Position numbers and translations under genes: made by a program. From Dickeya poaceiphila (GTDB taxonomy: Bacteria > Pseudomonadota > Gammaproteobacteria > Enterobacterales > Enterobacteriaceae), in the NCBI RefSeq assembly GCF_007858975.2, contig NZ_CP042220.2:1488001-1552000 (forward strand): a DNA stretch of 64,000 nt. The letters run 5' to 3'. Numbering within the stretch: position 1 is the first letter of the stretch; every line of letters begins with the position of its first letter. Below the pieces are notes generated by a model. It was not told the DNA's origin and made no database searches. It saw only the letters and a program-made list of their open reading frames with translations. Positions 32,777 to 40,877 of the stretch are shown here, piece after piece.

Positions 32777-33433
32777 TTGATTAGCGTTTTTCTTGTTGAT
32801 GACCATGAACTGGTGCGAGCAGGGATACGGCGCATTCTTGACGATATTAAAGGCCTCAAGGTTGTTGGTGAGGCTCAGTGCGGTGAAGATGCGGTCAAAT
32901 GGTGCCGTAATAACAGTGTGGACGTTGTGTTGATGGATATGAACATGCCAGGAATTGGCGGCCTGGAGGCAACACGCAAAATTGTACGATTTTCCCCTGA
33001 AATTAAAGTTATAGTGCTAACTATTTACACAGAGAACCCATTACCTGCTAAAGTAATGCAGGCAGGCGCGGCAGGTTACCTTAGCAAGGGAGCCACGCCA
33101 GAAGAGGTAATCTGTGCCATTCGCTCTGTACATGCCGGTAAGCGATATATTGCGTCGGATATCGCCCAGCAAATGGCATTGAGTCAGTTGGAGCCACAGA
33201 CAGAAACACCGTTGGAGTGTCTTTCTGAGCGTGAATTGCAGATTATGATCATGATCACTAAAGGGCAGAAAGTGACAGAGATCTCTGATCAACTCAACCT
33301 TAGCCCAAAAACGGTCAATAGTTATCGTTACCGAATGTTTAATAAACTAAACATCAATGGTGATGTTGAACTAACGCATCTGGCGATTCGACATGGACTC
33401 TTTAATGCGGAGACATTGATTAGTAGTGACTGA
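32777..33433 (+). CDS. uvrY: Response regulator UvrY (GacA/SirA), BarA partner
   Basis: 218 residues, same as E. coli UvrY. The start is taken as TTG 32777 ([15 protein letters not shown]), which matches the family N-terminus and has GGAGA upstream; an in-frame start 27 bases earlier would add residues absent from homologues. Receiver domain with phosphorylated Asp54 in VLMDMNMPG, Lys in the SKG segment, and a C-terminal LuxR-type HTH ([38 protein letters not shown]). It activates csrB/csrC small RNAs on BarA phosphorylation, controlling virulence and carbon use. It overlaps uvrC by 8 bases. Confidence 0.97.
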   Translation: MISVFLVDDHELVRAGIRRILDDIKGLKVVGEAQCGEDAVKWCRNNSVDVVLMDMNMPGIGGLEATRKIVRFSPEIKVIVLTIYTENPLPAKVMQAGAAGYLSKGATPEEVICAIRSVHAGKRYIASDIAQQMALSQLEPQTETPLECLSERELQIMIMITKGQKVTEISDQLNLSPKTVNSYRYRMFNKLNINGDVELTHLAIRHGLFNAETLISSD

Positions 33434-35258
33434 ACGTTTTGATGCCCAGGCTTTTCTGAAGACTGTAACCAGTCAGCCTGGGGTTTATCGTATGTATGAT
33501 GCTAGCGACACGGTTATCTACGTCGGTAAAGCCAAAGATCTGAAGAAACGCCTTTCAAGTTATTTTCGTGCTCATGTTGCTAGCCGTAAAACAGAGGCTT
33601 TGGTGAAAAGTATCCGGCAGATCGATGTGACGATCACGCATACTGAAACCGAGGCTCTATTACTTGAGCACAACTATATCAAACGCTATCAGCCACGTTA
33701 CAACGTGTTGTTACGTGATGATAAGTCATACCCGATGATTTTCCTCAGTGGGGATGAGCATCCCCGGTTGTCTGTTCACCGTGGTGCCAAACACGCCAAA
33801 GGCGAATATTTTGGTCCGTTTCCTAATGGCAATGCTGTTCGTGAAACGCTGATGTTATTACAAAAACTATTCCCTATCCGTCAGTGTGAAAATAGCGTAT
33901 ACCGCAACCGTTCTCGCCCTTGCCTGCAATATCAGATTGGTCGCTGCCTTGGACCTTGCGTCAGTGGCCTTGTTAGTGATGAAGAGTACCAACAACAGGT
34001 TGAATATGTGCGTCTTTTTCTGTCAGGCAAAGATCAGCAGGTGCTAACCCGATTGATTGACCGTATGGAAACAGCGAGCAGTAAATTAAGGTTTGAAGAG
34101 GCCGCACGTATCCGTGATCAAATTCAGGCTGTACGCCGTGTCACTGAAAAACAATTTGTCTCTGGCGATGGTGATGATCTTGACGTAATCGGCGTGGCCT
34201 TCGATGCTGGCATGGCATGTGTGCATGTGCTCTTTATTCGTCAGGGAAAGGTTCTGGGCAGTCGCAGCTATTTTCCCAAAGTTCCTGGTGGGACTGAGCT
34301 GGCGGAAGTGGTGCAGACATTTGTGGGGCAGTTCTATTTGCAAGGCAGTGTTTTTCGTACCCTACCGTCTGAAATCTTGCTGGATTTTTCTTTGCCTGAG
34401 CATCAGTTGCTGGCTGAGTCGCTAACCGATCAGGCGGGCCGTAAAATTCAGATTCAAACCCGTCCTCGGGGTGACCGCGCACGCTACCTTAAACTGGCGC
34501 GTACCAACGCCCATACAGCACTAACGACGAAGTTGTCACAACAGTCGACTATCCAGCAACGTCTGACGGCGTTAGCATCGGTGCTTGGCATTGAAAAAAT
34601 CAAGCGTATGGAGTGTTTTGATATTAGCCATACTATGGGAGAGCAGACGGTGGCCTCCTGTGTTGTGTTCAATGCAGATGGGCCAGTACGCTCGGAATAT
34701 CGTCGCTACAACATTACCGGTATCACACCAGGGGACGACTATGCAGCAATGAATCAAGTGCTGAGACGTCGCTATGGTAAGTCAATTGACGAAGATAAGA
34801 TTCCTGATGTAATTGTAATCGATGGCGGAAAAGGGCAACTGGCGCAGGCCAAGGGTGTTTTTGCATCATTGCAGGTACCGTGGGATACATCCCGACCTTT
34901 ACTGTTGGGTGTTGCGAAAGGTAGTGATCGTAAGGCTGGGCTTGAGACGCTATTTTTTGAAGCGACAGGCGAGGGTGTGGCCTTGCCCGCTGATTCACCA
35001 GCATTACATGTGATTCAGCATATTCGCGACGATTCACATAATCATGCTATCAGTGGTCACCGTAAACAGCGCGCCAAGGTCAAAAGCACCAGTTCTCTGG
35101 AGACTATCGAAGGAGTAGGGCCTAAGCGACGTCAGATTTTGCTGAAGTACATGGGGGGGTTACAGCCGCTGATGAATGCAAGTGTGGAGGACATTGCCAA
35201 CGTACCGGGAATTTCACATGCGCTGGCAGAAAAAATCTTTCATGCATTGAAACACTAG
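33426..35258 (+). CDS. uvrC: Excinuclease ABC subunit C
   Basis: 610 residues, the E. coli length, started at GTG 33426 inside uvrY (8-base overlap), so the genes are co-translated. Domains in order: GIY-YIG nuclease (residues 13-95, [21 protein letters not shown]), Cys cluster ([13 protein letters not shown]), UVR motif ([16 protein letters not shown], about 205-235), RNase H-like 5' nuclease ([20 protein letters not shown]), and a helix-hairpin-helix pair at the C-terminus ([31 protein letters not shown]). It makes both incisions in nucleotide excision repair. Confidence 0.98.
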   Translation: MTERFDAQAFLKTVTSQPGVYRMYDASDTVIYVGKAKDLKKRLSSYFRAHVASRKTEALVKSIRQIDVTITHTETEALLLEHNYIKRYQPRYNVLLRDDKSYPMIFLSGDEHPRLSVHRGAKHAKGEYFGPFPNGNAVRETLMLLQKLFPIRQCENSVYRNRSRPCLQYQIGRCLGPCVSGLVSDEEYQQQVEYVRLFLSGKDQQVLTRLIDRMETASSKLRFEEAARIRDQIQAVRRVTEKQFVSGDGDDLDVIGVAFDAGMACVHVLFIRQGKVLGSRSYFPKVPGGTELAEVVQTFVGQFYLQGSVFRTLPSEILLDFSLPEHQLLAESLTDQAGRKIQIQTRPRGDRARYLKLARTNAHTALTTKLSQQSTIQQRLTALASVLGIEKIKRMECFDISHTMGEQTVASCVVFNADGPVRSEYRRYNITGITPGDDYAAMNQVLRRRYGKSIDEDKIPDVIVIDGGKGQLAQAKGVFASLQVPWDTSRPLLLGVAKGSDRKAGLETLFFEATGEGVALPADSPALHVIQHIRDDSHNHAISGHRKQRAKVKSTSSLETIEGVGPKRRQILLKYMGGLQPLMNASVEDIANVPGISHALAEKIFHALKH

Positions 35259-35315
35259 AGGCAATGTAGCAACATAGCCCTATTATCTTTCGGGCCAGAC
35301 AGTTACCCAGACGCT

Positions 35316-35864
35316 ATGCGATTTAATATACCAACGTGGCTTACCCTGTTTCGTGTTGTTCTCATCCCATTCTTTGTGCTGGCGTTTTATCTGCCATTCA
35401 GTTGGGCACCGATGGTCTGTGCTAGCATTTTTGTTTTTGCAGCCGTGACAGACTGGTTTGATGGTTTTCTTGCCCGCTTATGGAGACAAACTACCCGGTT
35501 TGGTGCTTTTTTGGATCCTGTTGCTGACAAAGTCATGGTCGCGGTTGCTTTGGTGCTGGTATCTGAGCATTATCATTCATGGTGGATTACCTTACCCGCC
35601 GCTACGATGATTGCGCGTGAGATCATTATTTCTGCCTTGCGCGAATGGATGGCCGAACTGGGTAAACGCAGCAGCGTGGCGGTTTCCTGGATTGGCAAGA
35701 TTAAAACTACTGCGCAGATGGTTGCGCTAGTAGGCTTGCTGTGGCGACCGGAACGCATGGTAGAGGCTGCTGGCGTGGCTGCTTTGTATGTGGCCGCTGT
35801 ATTGACGTTCTGGTCGATGTTTCAATATCTGAGCGCAGCCTGGCGTGATTTGCTTGAACATTGA
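35316..35864 (+). CDS. pgsA: CDP-diacylglycerol-glycerol-3-phosphate 3-phosphatidyltransferase
   Basis: 182 residues, E. coli size. The CDP-alcohol phosphatidyltransferase motif D-x2-D-G-x2-A-R-x8-G-x3-D-x3-D is intact in [20 protein letters not shown] and LDPVADK. Four to five membrane helices are evident. It makes phosphatidylglycerol phosphate at the inner membrane, the committed step to phosphatidylglycerol and cardiolipin. It follows uvrC by 57 bases, as in E. coli, and precedes the tRNA operon. Confidence 0.97.
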   Translation: MRFNIPTWLTLFRVVLIPFFVLAFYLPFSWAPMVCASIFVFAAVTDWFDGFLARLWRQTTRFGAFLDPVADKVMVAVALVLVSEHYHSWWITLPAATMIAREIIISALREWMAELGKRSSVAVSWIGKIKTTAQMVALVGLLWRPERMVEAAGVAALYVAAVLTFWSMFQYLSAAWRDLLEH

Positions 35865-35914
35865 TCGTCTCGCCTTAAAAAACAGCAAACGATCCAAGCG
35901 GGGTGATAATTTTA

Positions 35915-35942
35915 TTGACTCACCGCGTCAGGTAAGTAGAAT
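35915..35942 (+). promoter_or_regulatory. Promoter of the tRNA operon
   Basis: TTGACT (35915-35920), 16 bases, TAGAAT (35937-35942), followed by a GC-rich discriminator GCACCGC, the pattern of stringently controlled stable-RNA promoters. The first tRNA starts 64 bases downstream of the -10. Confidence 0.7.
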
Positions 35943-36005
35943 GCACCGCATCGACAGGAACATAGTTTATTGAAAATACTTAATAAACAACCTGTTCTGT
36001 AAAAT

Positions 36006-36081
<76 letters not shown>

Positions 36082-36106
36082 AATCGATTTAGTAGCCCCA
36101 ATATAG

Positions 36107-36180
36107 GGCGCGTTGGCAGAGTGGCCATGCAGCGGATTGCAAATCCGTCCACCTCGGTTCGACTCCGGGACGCGCCTCCA
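36107..36180 (+). tRNA. cysT: tRNA-Cys (GCA)
   Basis: 74 bases with CCA. Acceptor GGCGCGT/ACGCGCC, anticodon GCA in GATTGCAAATC, T arm CTCGG-TTCGACT-CCGGG. Same size and position as E. coli cysT. Confidence 0.97.
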
Positions 36181-36188
36181 ATATCTGA

Positions 36189-36275
36189 GCCCAGATGGTG
36201 AAATCGGTAGACACAAGGGATTTAAAATCCCTCGGCGTTCGCGCTGTGCGGGTTCAAGTCCCGCTCTGGGCACCA
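36189..36275 (+). tRNA. leuZ: tRNA-Leu (TAA)
   Basis: 87 bases with a long variable arm (CTCGGCGTTCGCGCTGTG) and CCA. Acceptor GCCCAGA/TCTGGGC, anticodon TAA in GATTTAAAATC. Complete; the sequence downstream carries integrase-site-like repeats, so its 3' end may once have served as an attachment site. Confidence 0.97.
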
Positions 36276-36319
36276 TGCGATAAGTGATTGTGATATAAGA
36301 AAATAATTAAAAGAACATG

Positions 36320-36341
36320 ACCGCCACAAGGCGGTTTTTTT
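36320..36341 (+). terminator. Terminator of the tRNA operon
   Basis: ACCGCC-ACAA-GGCGGT followed by TTTTTT, 45 bases past tRNA-Leu. Strong intrinsic terminator. Confidence 0.9.
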
Positions 36342-36360
36342 GTGTCTGTCATTTGGCAAG

Positions 36361-36389
36361 TGGCAGCAAAATGGCAGCAGAGTGGCAGC
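36361..36389. repeat. Three TGGCAGC direct repeats at 11-bp period
   Basis: TGGCAGC starts at 36361, 36372 and 36383, one helical turn apart, with a related TTGGCAAG just before. Next to them is a hairpin ACCCG-TTTTT-CGGGT (36390-36404). Such tandem boxes downstream of a tRNA 3' end recall arm-type binding sites of P4/tRNA-targeting integrases. No integrase gene remains nearby, so this looks like the scar of an excised or replaced element. Confidence 0.5.
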
Positions 36390-36643
36390 ACCCGTTTTTC
36401 GGGTACAAAAAAGGCAGTCTTCAATCAGCTGTTATTGTTAACTTTAATTGAATAATTAGCGCTTAAAAGATGTGGAAAAAGAGGGTGAGCAATATGTCAA
36501 TGCCCCCTTTATTTCACCCTCCGTAAATCGGCATTACCTTGAAAAACCTGGATTGTCACCACAATCATTCTCTCCTATTGTTAATCTCTCTGTTATACAT
36601 ACAAAGCAAAAAATAAAAGAATTAATAAATCAGGATATATCTC

Positions 36644-37040
36644 ATTAAAAAATACACATGCGCACTGTTGTTATTGGCTTCATTCTGCACTTCTGCCCAT
36701 TCAATCAATCACTCGATCTTGCAAAAATCACTCAAACCATGGCACCCAATAACCTTTTCGGAAAATTGCGGGGTTATTCGGCTAACAATGAATGAAGACC
36801 GTGTGAGCAATGAAATCTATGAAGCAGTTATATCAATGAGGATTGTACTTCGCTCTGGTTTGAGGCAAAGAAAACTGCATATATAAGCAACATAAAAGAG
36901 ATACAGGTATTAAACCGAAATAACTATTCTGGGTTTGTTTTTGAAATCCCGAAATCTTCTTGTGAGGAAGTTGGCAAAGCAAAAGGTGACAGAGGTGAAG
37001 CGTTATCGCTGCCCATACACACAGCAATTAAAATAACTTT
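36644..37040 (+). pseudogene. Broken gene for a small secreted protein
   Basis: The frame from 36644 gives a clear signal peptide (KKYTCALLLLASFCTSAHS) but begins at ATT, with AGGA 8 bases upstream, suggesting loss of an ATG. It stops at 36886; around 36826 the coding sense passes to another frame (YINEDCTSLWFEAKKTAYIS, then NNYSGFVFEIPKSSCEEVGK) that runs into the ogr terminator. Start loss plus frameshift and an end at the prophage border mark it as dead. Family unknown. Apart from this, 36405-37040 shows no gene. Confidence 0.5.
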
Positions 37041-37041
37041 G

Positions 37042-37072
37042 AAAAGCCCCGCAATCATCCTGCGGGGCTTTT
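37042..37072 (-). terminator. Terminator of the D-ogr operon
   Basis: AAAAGCCCCGCA (37042-37053) and TGCGGGGCTTTT (37061-37072), a 12-bp stem with 7-base loop and T runs on both sides. It lies 3 bases beyond the ogr stop and works in both directions, insulating prophage and chromosome. Confidence 0.9.
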
Positions 37073-37075
37073 GTT

Positions 37076-37324
37076 TTACAACGCCAGATTCAATTGATCC
37101 CGTCCGTAATGCGAAGCCGGAAAGGCGTCCTGTGGGATAAAGTCAGGCGGTAGTGGGTCTTCCCGTGTACGCTTTGATACGCGCCGTTCTATCGTGTTGA
37201 GGGTGGTAAATGTCTCACTACATTCCAGATTTTGGCACTGGTGGTACTGCCGGATGGTGATATCGCTCAGGCGGCGACTGGTACGGGTGCGGGCCATTGC
37301 CCCGCAAAAAGGACATCTGAACAT
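37076..37324 (-). CDS. ogr: Ogr/Delta-type late transcription activator
   Basis: 82 residues. FRCPFCGAMARTRTSRRL and YHQCQNLECSETFTTL hold the four Cys of the Ogr/Delta zinc finger (C-x2-C ... C-x4-C). Ogr binds upstream of the late promoters of P2-type phages and contacts the RNA polymerase alpha subunit. It lies at the outermost position next to the attachment end, as in P2, and follows D by 36 bases on the same strand. Confidence 0.95.
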   Translation of the reverse strand: MFRCPFCGAMARTRTSRRLSDITIRQYHQCQNLECSETFTTLNTIERRVSKRTREDPLPPDFIPQDAFPASHYGRDQLNLAL

Positions 37325-37360
37325 AATGGCTCCCCTGTGGGAGTTGAACTCGCCGCCATT

Positions 37361-38500
37361 TTATTCACTTTCTGCTATCCAGTCAGGGATTTTTGCTTCC
37401 AGTTCCAGACGGGTGGTAAAGCCGTTGCCATCAATAACGTGTTCCGCGCGGGCGATAATCCAGTCCTGATTGTCGATATCCGGTTTAAAGCCGCTTACTG
37501 TCAGGTGCATTTCGGGATACAGCTCAGCACGGCCACGCGCCAGGGTAATCGAAAATTCAGCGGCCCCGCGTTGCAACTGTCGCCATTTAGCCGCCGCGGC
37601 ACGTTTTGCGGTTTCTTCATTCTGATAGGTTTTCCGCAGTACGAACACGTTGCCTTCTGCGCCGGTGATGTAATCGCCTTCACGACTGCTGCTTTTCTCT
37701 TTTTTCGGTTTGGGCTTTGTCCGGCGGCGCTTTACGCTGACCTTCTTCTTTTTACCGAATTTCAGATCCAGCCAGTAGGCGCGCACACCGGTGTAGGCAT
37801 CCCGATCCGCAATGCGAAAACGGTGACCATCACCACTACTGCGGGTGATACTGGCCGACGGCAGCGCCTTGCCGGATGCCGTTACACCACCACCGGGCAG
37901 AATAAACAGCAAGGTGCCGTTTTTGATGGTGGCAATCGCCCCCAGTTGCTCGGCCATCCGGGTCAGGAATGACATATCACTCTCTTCCGTCTGGTCTGCG
38001 TGGTCGATTTCGATATTCATCAGTATGTTGCTGATTTGCGCCTTCATGCCGTAGCGGTGCGCAATCGCCGACACAACACGCTCTACCGTCACGTCATGCC
38101 AGGAAACCTCACGTTTCACGTTGAATTCTTCGCGGAAATCCGCACTTCTGGCCGTAACACCCAGCACATCGGGTGGGCCTTCGTGGGAAATCTCATCCAC
38201 GGTATACAGCCCTTTGTAAGTCAGCGCTTCACCCTGCCAGCCGATGGACAGTGCAATCTGAGCGCCACGCGGCGGTAGTTCCACGCGTCCGTCACTGTCG
38301 TCTATCGACAGCGTGAGCTGGTCGGCTTCAAAGCCCCGGTTGTCGGTCAGTGACAGCGAGATTAGCCGGTCGCTCAGTTCCTTCAGCGATTTCCCACCCA
38401 GCGTAATGCTGAAGGCCGGGCTTTTTACCGCCTCGGTTAGCGCATCATCGTAGCGTTTCGCCGTAGTGATAAGTGAGTCAGCCAGATCGGTGATAGCCAT
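37361..38500 (-). CDS. D: Late control protein D (baseplate hub)
   Basis: 379 residues from ATG 38500 (AAGGGGGAAACG upstream); the open frame to 38674 runs across the putative control site and is not used. SFTITLGGK-like start (PAFSITLGGKSLKELSDRLI), SLSLTDNRGFEADQLTLSID, the hub core ISHEGPPDVLGVTARSADF, and a Lys/Arg-rich insert near residues 265-290 (KKKKVSVKRRRTKPKPKK). It is the P2 gpD/T4 gp27-like hub. In P2, D is the last gene of the FI-U operon; here it points away from FI and shares the gap with it. Confidence 0.9.
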   Translation of the reverse strand: MAITDLADSLITTAKRYDDALTEAVKSPAFSITLGGKSLKELSDRLISLSLTDNRGFEADQLTLSIDDSDGRVELPPRGAQIALSIGWQGEALTYKGLYTVDEISHEGPPDVLGVTARSADFREEFNVKREVSWHDVTVERVVSAIAHRYGMKAQISNILMNIEIDHADQTEESDMSFLTRMAEQLGAIATIKNGTLLFILPGGGVTASGKALPSASITRSSGDGHRFRIADRDAYTGVRAYWLDLKFGKKKKVSVKRRRTKPKPKKEKSSSREGDYITGAEGNVFVLRKTYQNEETAKRAAAAKWRQLQRGAAEFSITLARGRAELYPEMHLTVSGFKPDIDNQDWIIARAEHVIDGNGFTTRLELEAKIPDWIAESE

Positions 38501-38556
38501 CGTTTCCCCCTTGTTTTCGCGCATGATTTCACGCGCACGCGTGGGGAAAAATGGCT

Positions 38557-38585
38557 TTTTGTTGTCGCCGGACGGCCAGACCCGG
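38557..38585. promoter_or_regulatory. Putative late activator (Ogr) site between divergent D and FI
   Basis: The element begins TTTTGTTGTCG and ends GGCCAGACCCG. A copy identical at 25 of 28 positions lies at 55365-55393 between divergent O and P. In both places it is about 55-70 bases from the minus-strand gene start and 60-70 bases from the plus-strand gene. The only other common feature of the two gaps is that late operons start from them, so I read it as the Ogr-binding site serving both directions. Not matched against a published consensus. Confidence 0.55.
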
Positions 38586-38653
38586 CAACGCGTGAGTGTG
38601 CGGCGGATATCGGGGATTATCGCCATGAACTCAATAACGTAATGGTGGCGAAC

Positions 38654-39832
38654 ATGTCCGAGACACGTTTCCACGGTGTGCGCGTTCGTGAAAATACCGA
38701 CCTGGTAACCGCAATCAATGACATTGATTCCAGTGTGATTGGCGTGGTGGCCGTGGCGGAGGATGCGGACGCAGACACCTTTCCCCTGAATACGCCGGTG
38801 CTCATCACACGGGTGAATAGCGTGCTGGGCAAGGCGGGTAAAACCGGCTCACTCTACAAGACGCTGAAAGCCATTTCTGACCAGACCAGCCCGAAAGTGA
38901 TCGTGGTGCGGGTGGCAGCAGCAACCGAAGGCGGCGACAAAACCCAGTCCCAACTGATTATCGGCGGGACAGCGGCAGACGGCAGTTATACCGGCATGTA
39001 TGCCTTGCTGACGGCAGAAGCAAAAGTTAATTACCGGCCCCGGATTCTGGCGGTACCGGACTATGACACCGCCGAAGTGACGTCAGCGCTGTGTGTGATT
39101 GCGCAGAATCTGCGGGCGTTTGTCTATGCCGGTTGTCACGGCTGCACCACGATGGCGGAGGCCATCACCTACCGTGCGCAGTTTGCCTACCGTGAGCTGA
39201 TGCTGATCTGGCCGGATTTTATCGCTTATAACCCGCTTAGCGGCAGCAATGAAACCTTTCCGGCGTCGGCCTATGCCTGCGGCCTGCGCGCAGCGATTGA
39301 TAACGATCAGGGCTGGCATAAGTCGCTGTCGAACGTGGCAGTGAATAACGTGCTGGGTATCTCGCGGGATGTGTTCTGGTCGCTTCAGGCCGAAGACAGC
39401 GACGCCAATGAACTTAACAACCAGGAGATCACCACGCTGATTAAGCGCAACGGATTCCGCTTCTGGGGCAACCGCACCACCGATATCCATGATTACCTGT
39501 TTGAGGTGTACACCCGCACCGCGCAAATCCTCGCTGACAGTATCGCGGAAGCGCAGTTTGAAGCCGTTGACGAGCCACTGACTCCGGCCAACGTGAAAGA
39601 CGTGGTGAACGGCATCAACGGCAAGCTGAGCGCGCTGGTCACGGCGGGCAGGCTGATCGGCGGGGAATGCTGGTTCGATATTCAGGACAACCCCACAACC
39701 GGCCTGCGGCAGGGACAGGTGCGCGTGCGTTACAAGTACACGCCGGTGCCGCCGCTGGAAGACCTGACGTTATACCAGACCTTCACCGATGACTATTTTG
39801 ATTCCGCGTTCTCGTCACTGGGAGGTGTGTAA
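38654..39832 (+). CDS. FI: Tail sheath protein FI
   Basis: 392 residues (P2 FI about 396). SETRFHGVRVRENTDLVTAI is the sheath N-terminus; NEITTLIKRNGFRFWGNRTT-like segment (NNQEITTLIKRNGFRFWGNR) and ENPTTGLRQGQVRVRYKY-type C-terminus (QDNPTTGLRQGQVRV) are conserved. Start ATG 38654 chosen over 38642. Contractile sheath of the P2 tail. First gene of an operon that runs on the plus strand, opposite to its usual relation to the V-G genes. Confidence 0.95.
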   Translation: MSETRFHGVRVRENTDLVTAINDIDSSVIGVVAVAEDADADTFPLNTPVLITRVNSVLGKAGKTGSLYKTLKAISDQTSPKVIVVRVAAATEGGDKTQSQLIIGGTAADGSYTGMYALLTAEAKVNYRPRILAVPDYDTAEVTSALCVIAQNLRAFVYAGCHGCTTMAEAITYRAQFAYRELMLIWPDFIAYNPLSGSNETFPASAYACGLRAAIDNDQGWHKSLSNVAVNNVLGISRDVFWSLQAEDSDANELNNQEITTLIKRNGFRFWGNRTTDIHDYLFEVYTRTAQILADSIAEAQFEAVDEPLTPANVKDVVNGINGKLSALVTAGRLIGGECWFDIQDNPTTGLRQGQVRVRYKYTPVPPLEDLTLYQTFTDDYFDSAFSSLGGV

Positions 39833-40348
39833 ATGGCCGTACCGCATAAATTGCGCCTGTTCACCTGTTTTGTGAACGGCAACAACCAGATCGGCAAGGT
39901 CACATCCGTCACGCTGCCAAAGCTGACCCGCAAGACTGAAGACTTTCAGGGCGCGGGCATGATTGGCTCGGTAGCGGTCGATCTCGGTATGGATTCCGGC
40001 GCGCTGGAAGCGCAGATGGTTGTCGGCGGCATGGAGAAAAAGTTGCTGCTGGAATACGGCGGCGATATCGATGACGTTCGCCTGCGCTTCGCGGGGGAAT
40101 ACTACACCGACGGCGATAGCCAGCTGGTCGAAGTAGAGATGCGCGGGCGTATTACCGAGATTGACGGCGGCGAGTCCAAGCAGGGCGAAGACACATCTGT
40201 CACCTATGCGCTGAAAAACACCTATTACAAGCTGTCGATTGACGATCAATCGGTGCTGGAAATTGACCTGCTGAATTTCATCTACAAGAAAAACGGCAAA
40301 AACATCTACCCGGATCGCATCACGTCTGCGCTGGGGCTGGGTAACTGA
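39833..40348 (+). CDS. FII: Tail tube protein FII
   Basis: 171 residues (P2 FII 172), ATG one base after the FI stop. AVPHKLRLFTCFVNGNNQIG, DFQGAGMIGSVAVDLGMDSG and EIDLLNFIYKKNGKNIYPDR are the standard FII motifs. Forms the inner tube. Confidence 0.95.
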   Translation: MAVPHKLRLFTCFVNGNNQIGKVTSVTLPKLTRKTEDFQGAGMIGSVAVDLGMDSGALEAQMVVGGMEKKLLLEYGGDIDDVRLRFAGEYYTDGDSQLVEVEMRGRITEIDGGESKQGEDTSVTYALKNTYYKLSIDDQSVLEIDLLNFIYKKNGKNIYPDRITSALGLGN

Positions 40349-40395
40349 ACAACCTGAATCATGGCGGCCACATTAGCCGCCCGGAGCCTGTCACC

Positions 40396-40713
40396 ATGAA
40401 CACACCGAACAACAACACCGTAACCCTGGCGACGCCTATTATGCGGGGCGACAGCACTATCAGCCAGGTGACCATTACCGACGATATCAAACAGGCTGGC
40501 TCATTGCGTGGCCTGCGGCTGGTCAACGTCTTGAATATGGATGTGGATTCCATCACCACCCTGTTAACACGCGTTACCTCGCCAAAACTGAAACTGGCCG
40601 AGATCAACGCGATGGATACCCGCGATTTCATGCGACTGGCGGAGGCAATCACGCCTTTTTTAGTGCATGTGGAGCCTGGCGAGCCGAACGCGGAGGTGAC
40701 GGAGGAAGCGTAA
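40396..40713 (+). CDS. E: Tail assembly protein E
   Basis: 105 residues. LATPIMRGDSTISQVTITDD and SLRGLRLVNVLNMDVDSITT are typical of P2 gpE. At 40656-40662 it carries the slippery heptamer TTTTTTA in phase T TTT TTA, where a -1 shift yields E+E'. It chaperones tail assembly with the tape measure T. Confidence 0.9.
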   Translation: MNTPNNNTVTLATPIMRGDSTISQVTITDDIKQAGSLRGLRLVNVLNMDVDSITTLLTRVTSPKLKLAEINAMDTRDFMRLAEAITPFLVHVEPGEPNAEVTEEA

Positions 40714-40877
40714 CCGTCTTGCAGTTCGATCAGATAGACGATCTGGTCGCTGATATCGCCGTTGTTTTTAACTGGCCGCCCTCTGAACTGTTCAGCATGG
40801 ATCTGGGCGAGGTGATAGCCTGGCGTACGCGGGCGGCTATCCGAAGTGGAGCCAGTGAAGCCGATGAAAAGCCTTGA
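40656..40877 (+). CDS. E': E' extension reached by -1 frameshift in E
   Basis: The -1 frame from the TTTTTTA heptamer is open to TGA at 40875-40877 and encodes about 73 residues (LQFDQIDDLVADIAVVFNWP, ELFSMDLGEVIAWRTRAAIR), clearly the P2 E' sequence type. It has no start of its own; the product is E+E'. Its end overlaps the start of T by 14 bases. The arrangement is the known P2 mechanism. Confidence 0.85.
   Translation, partial: FFSACGAWRAERGGDGGSVTVLQFDQIDDLVADIAVVFNWPPSELFSMDLGEVIAWRTRAAIRSGASEADEKP

Noticed and set aside
37232..37972. 246-residue plus-strand frame opposite gene D
   Set aside because: Antisense shadow of the well-supported D and ogr genes in GC-rich DNA.
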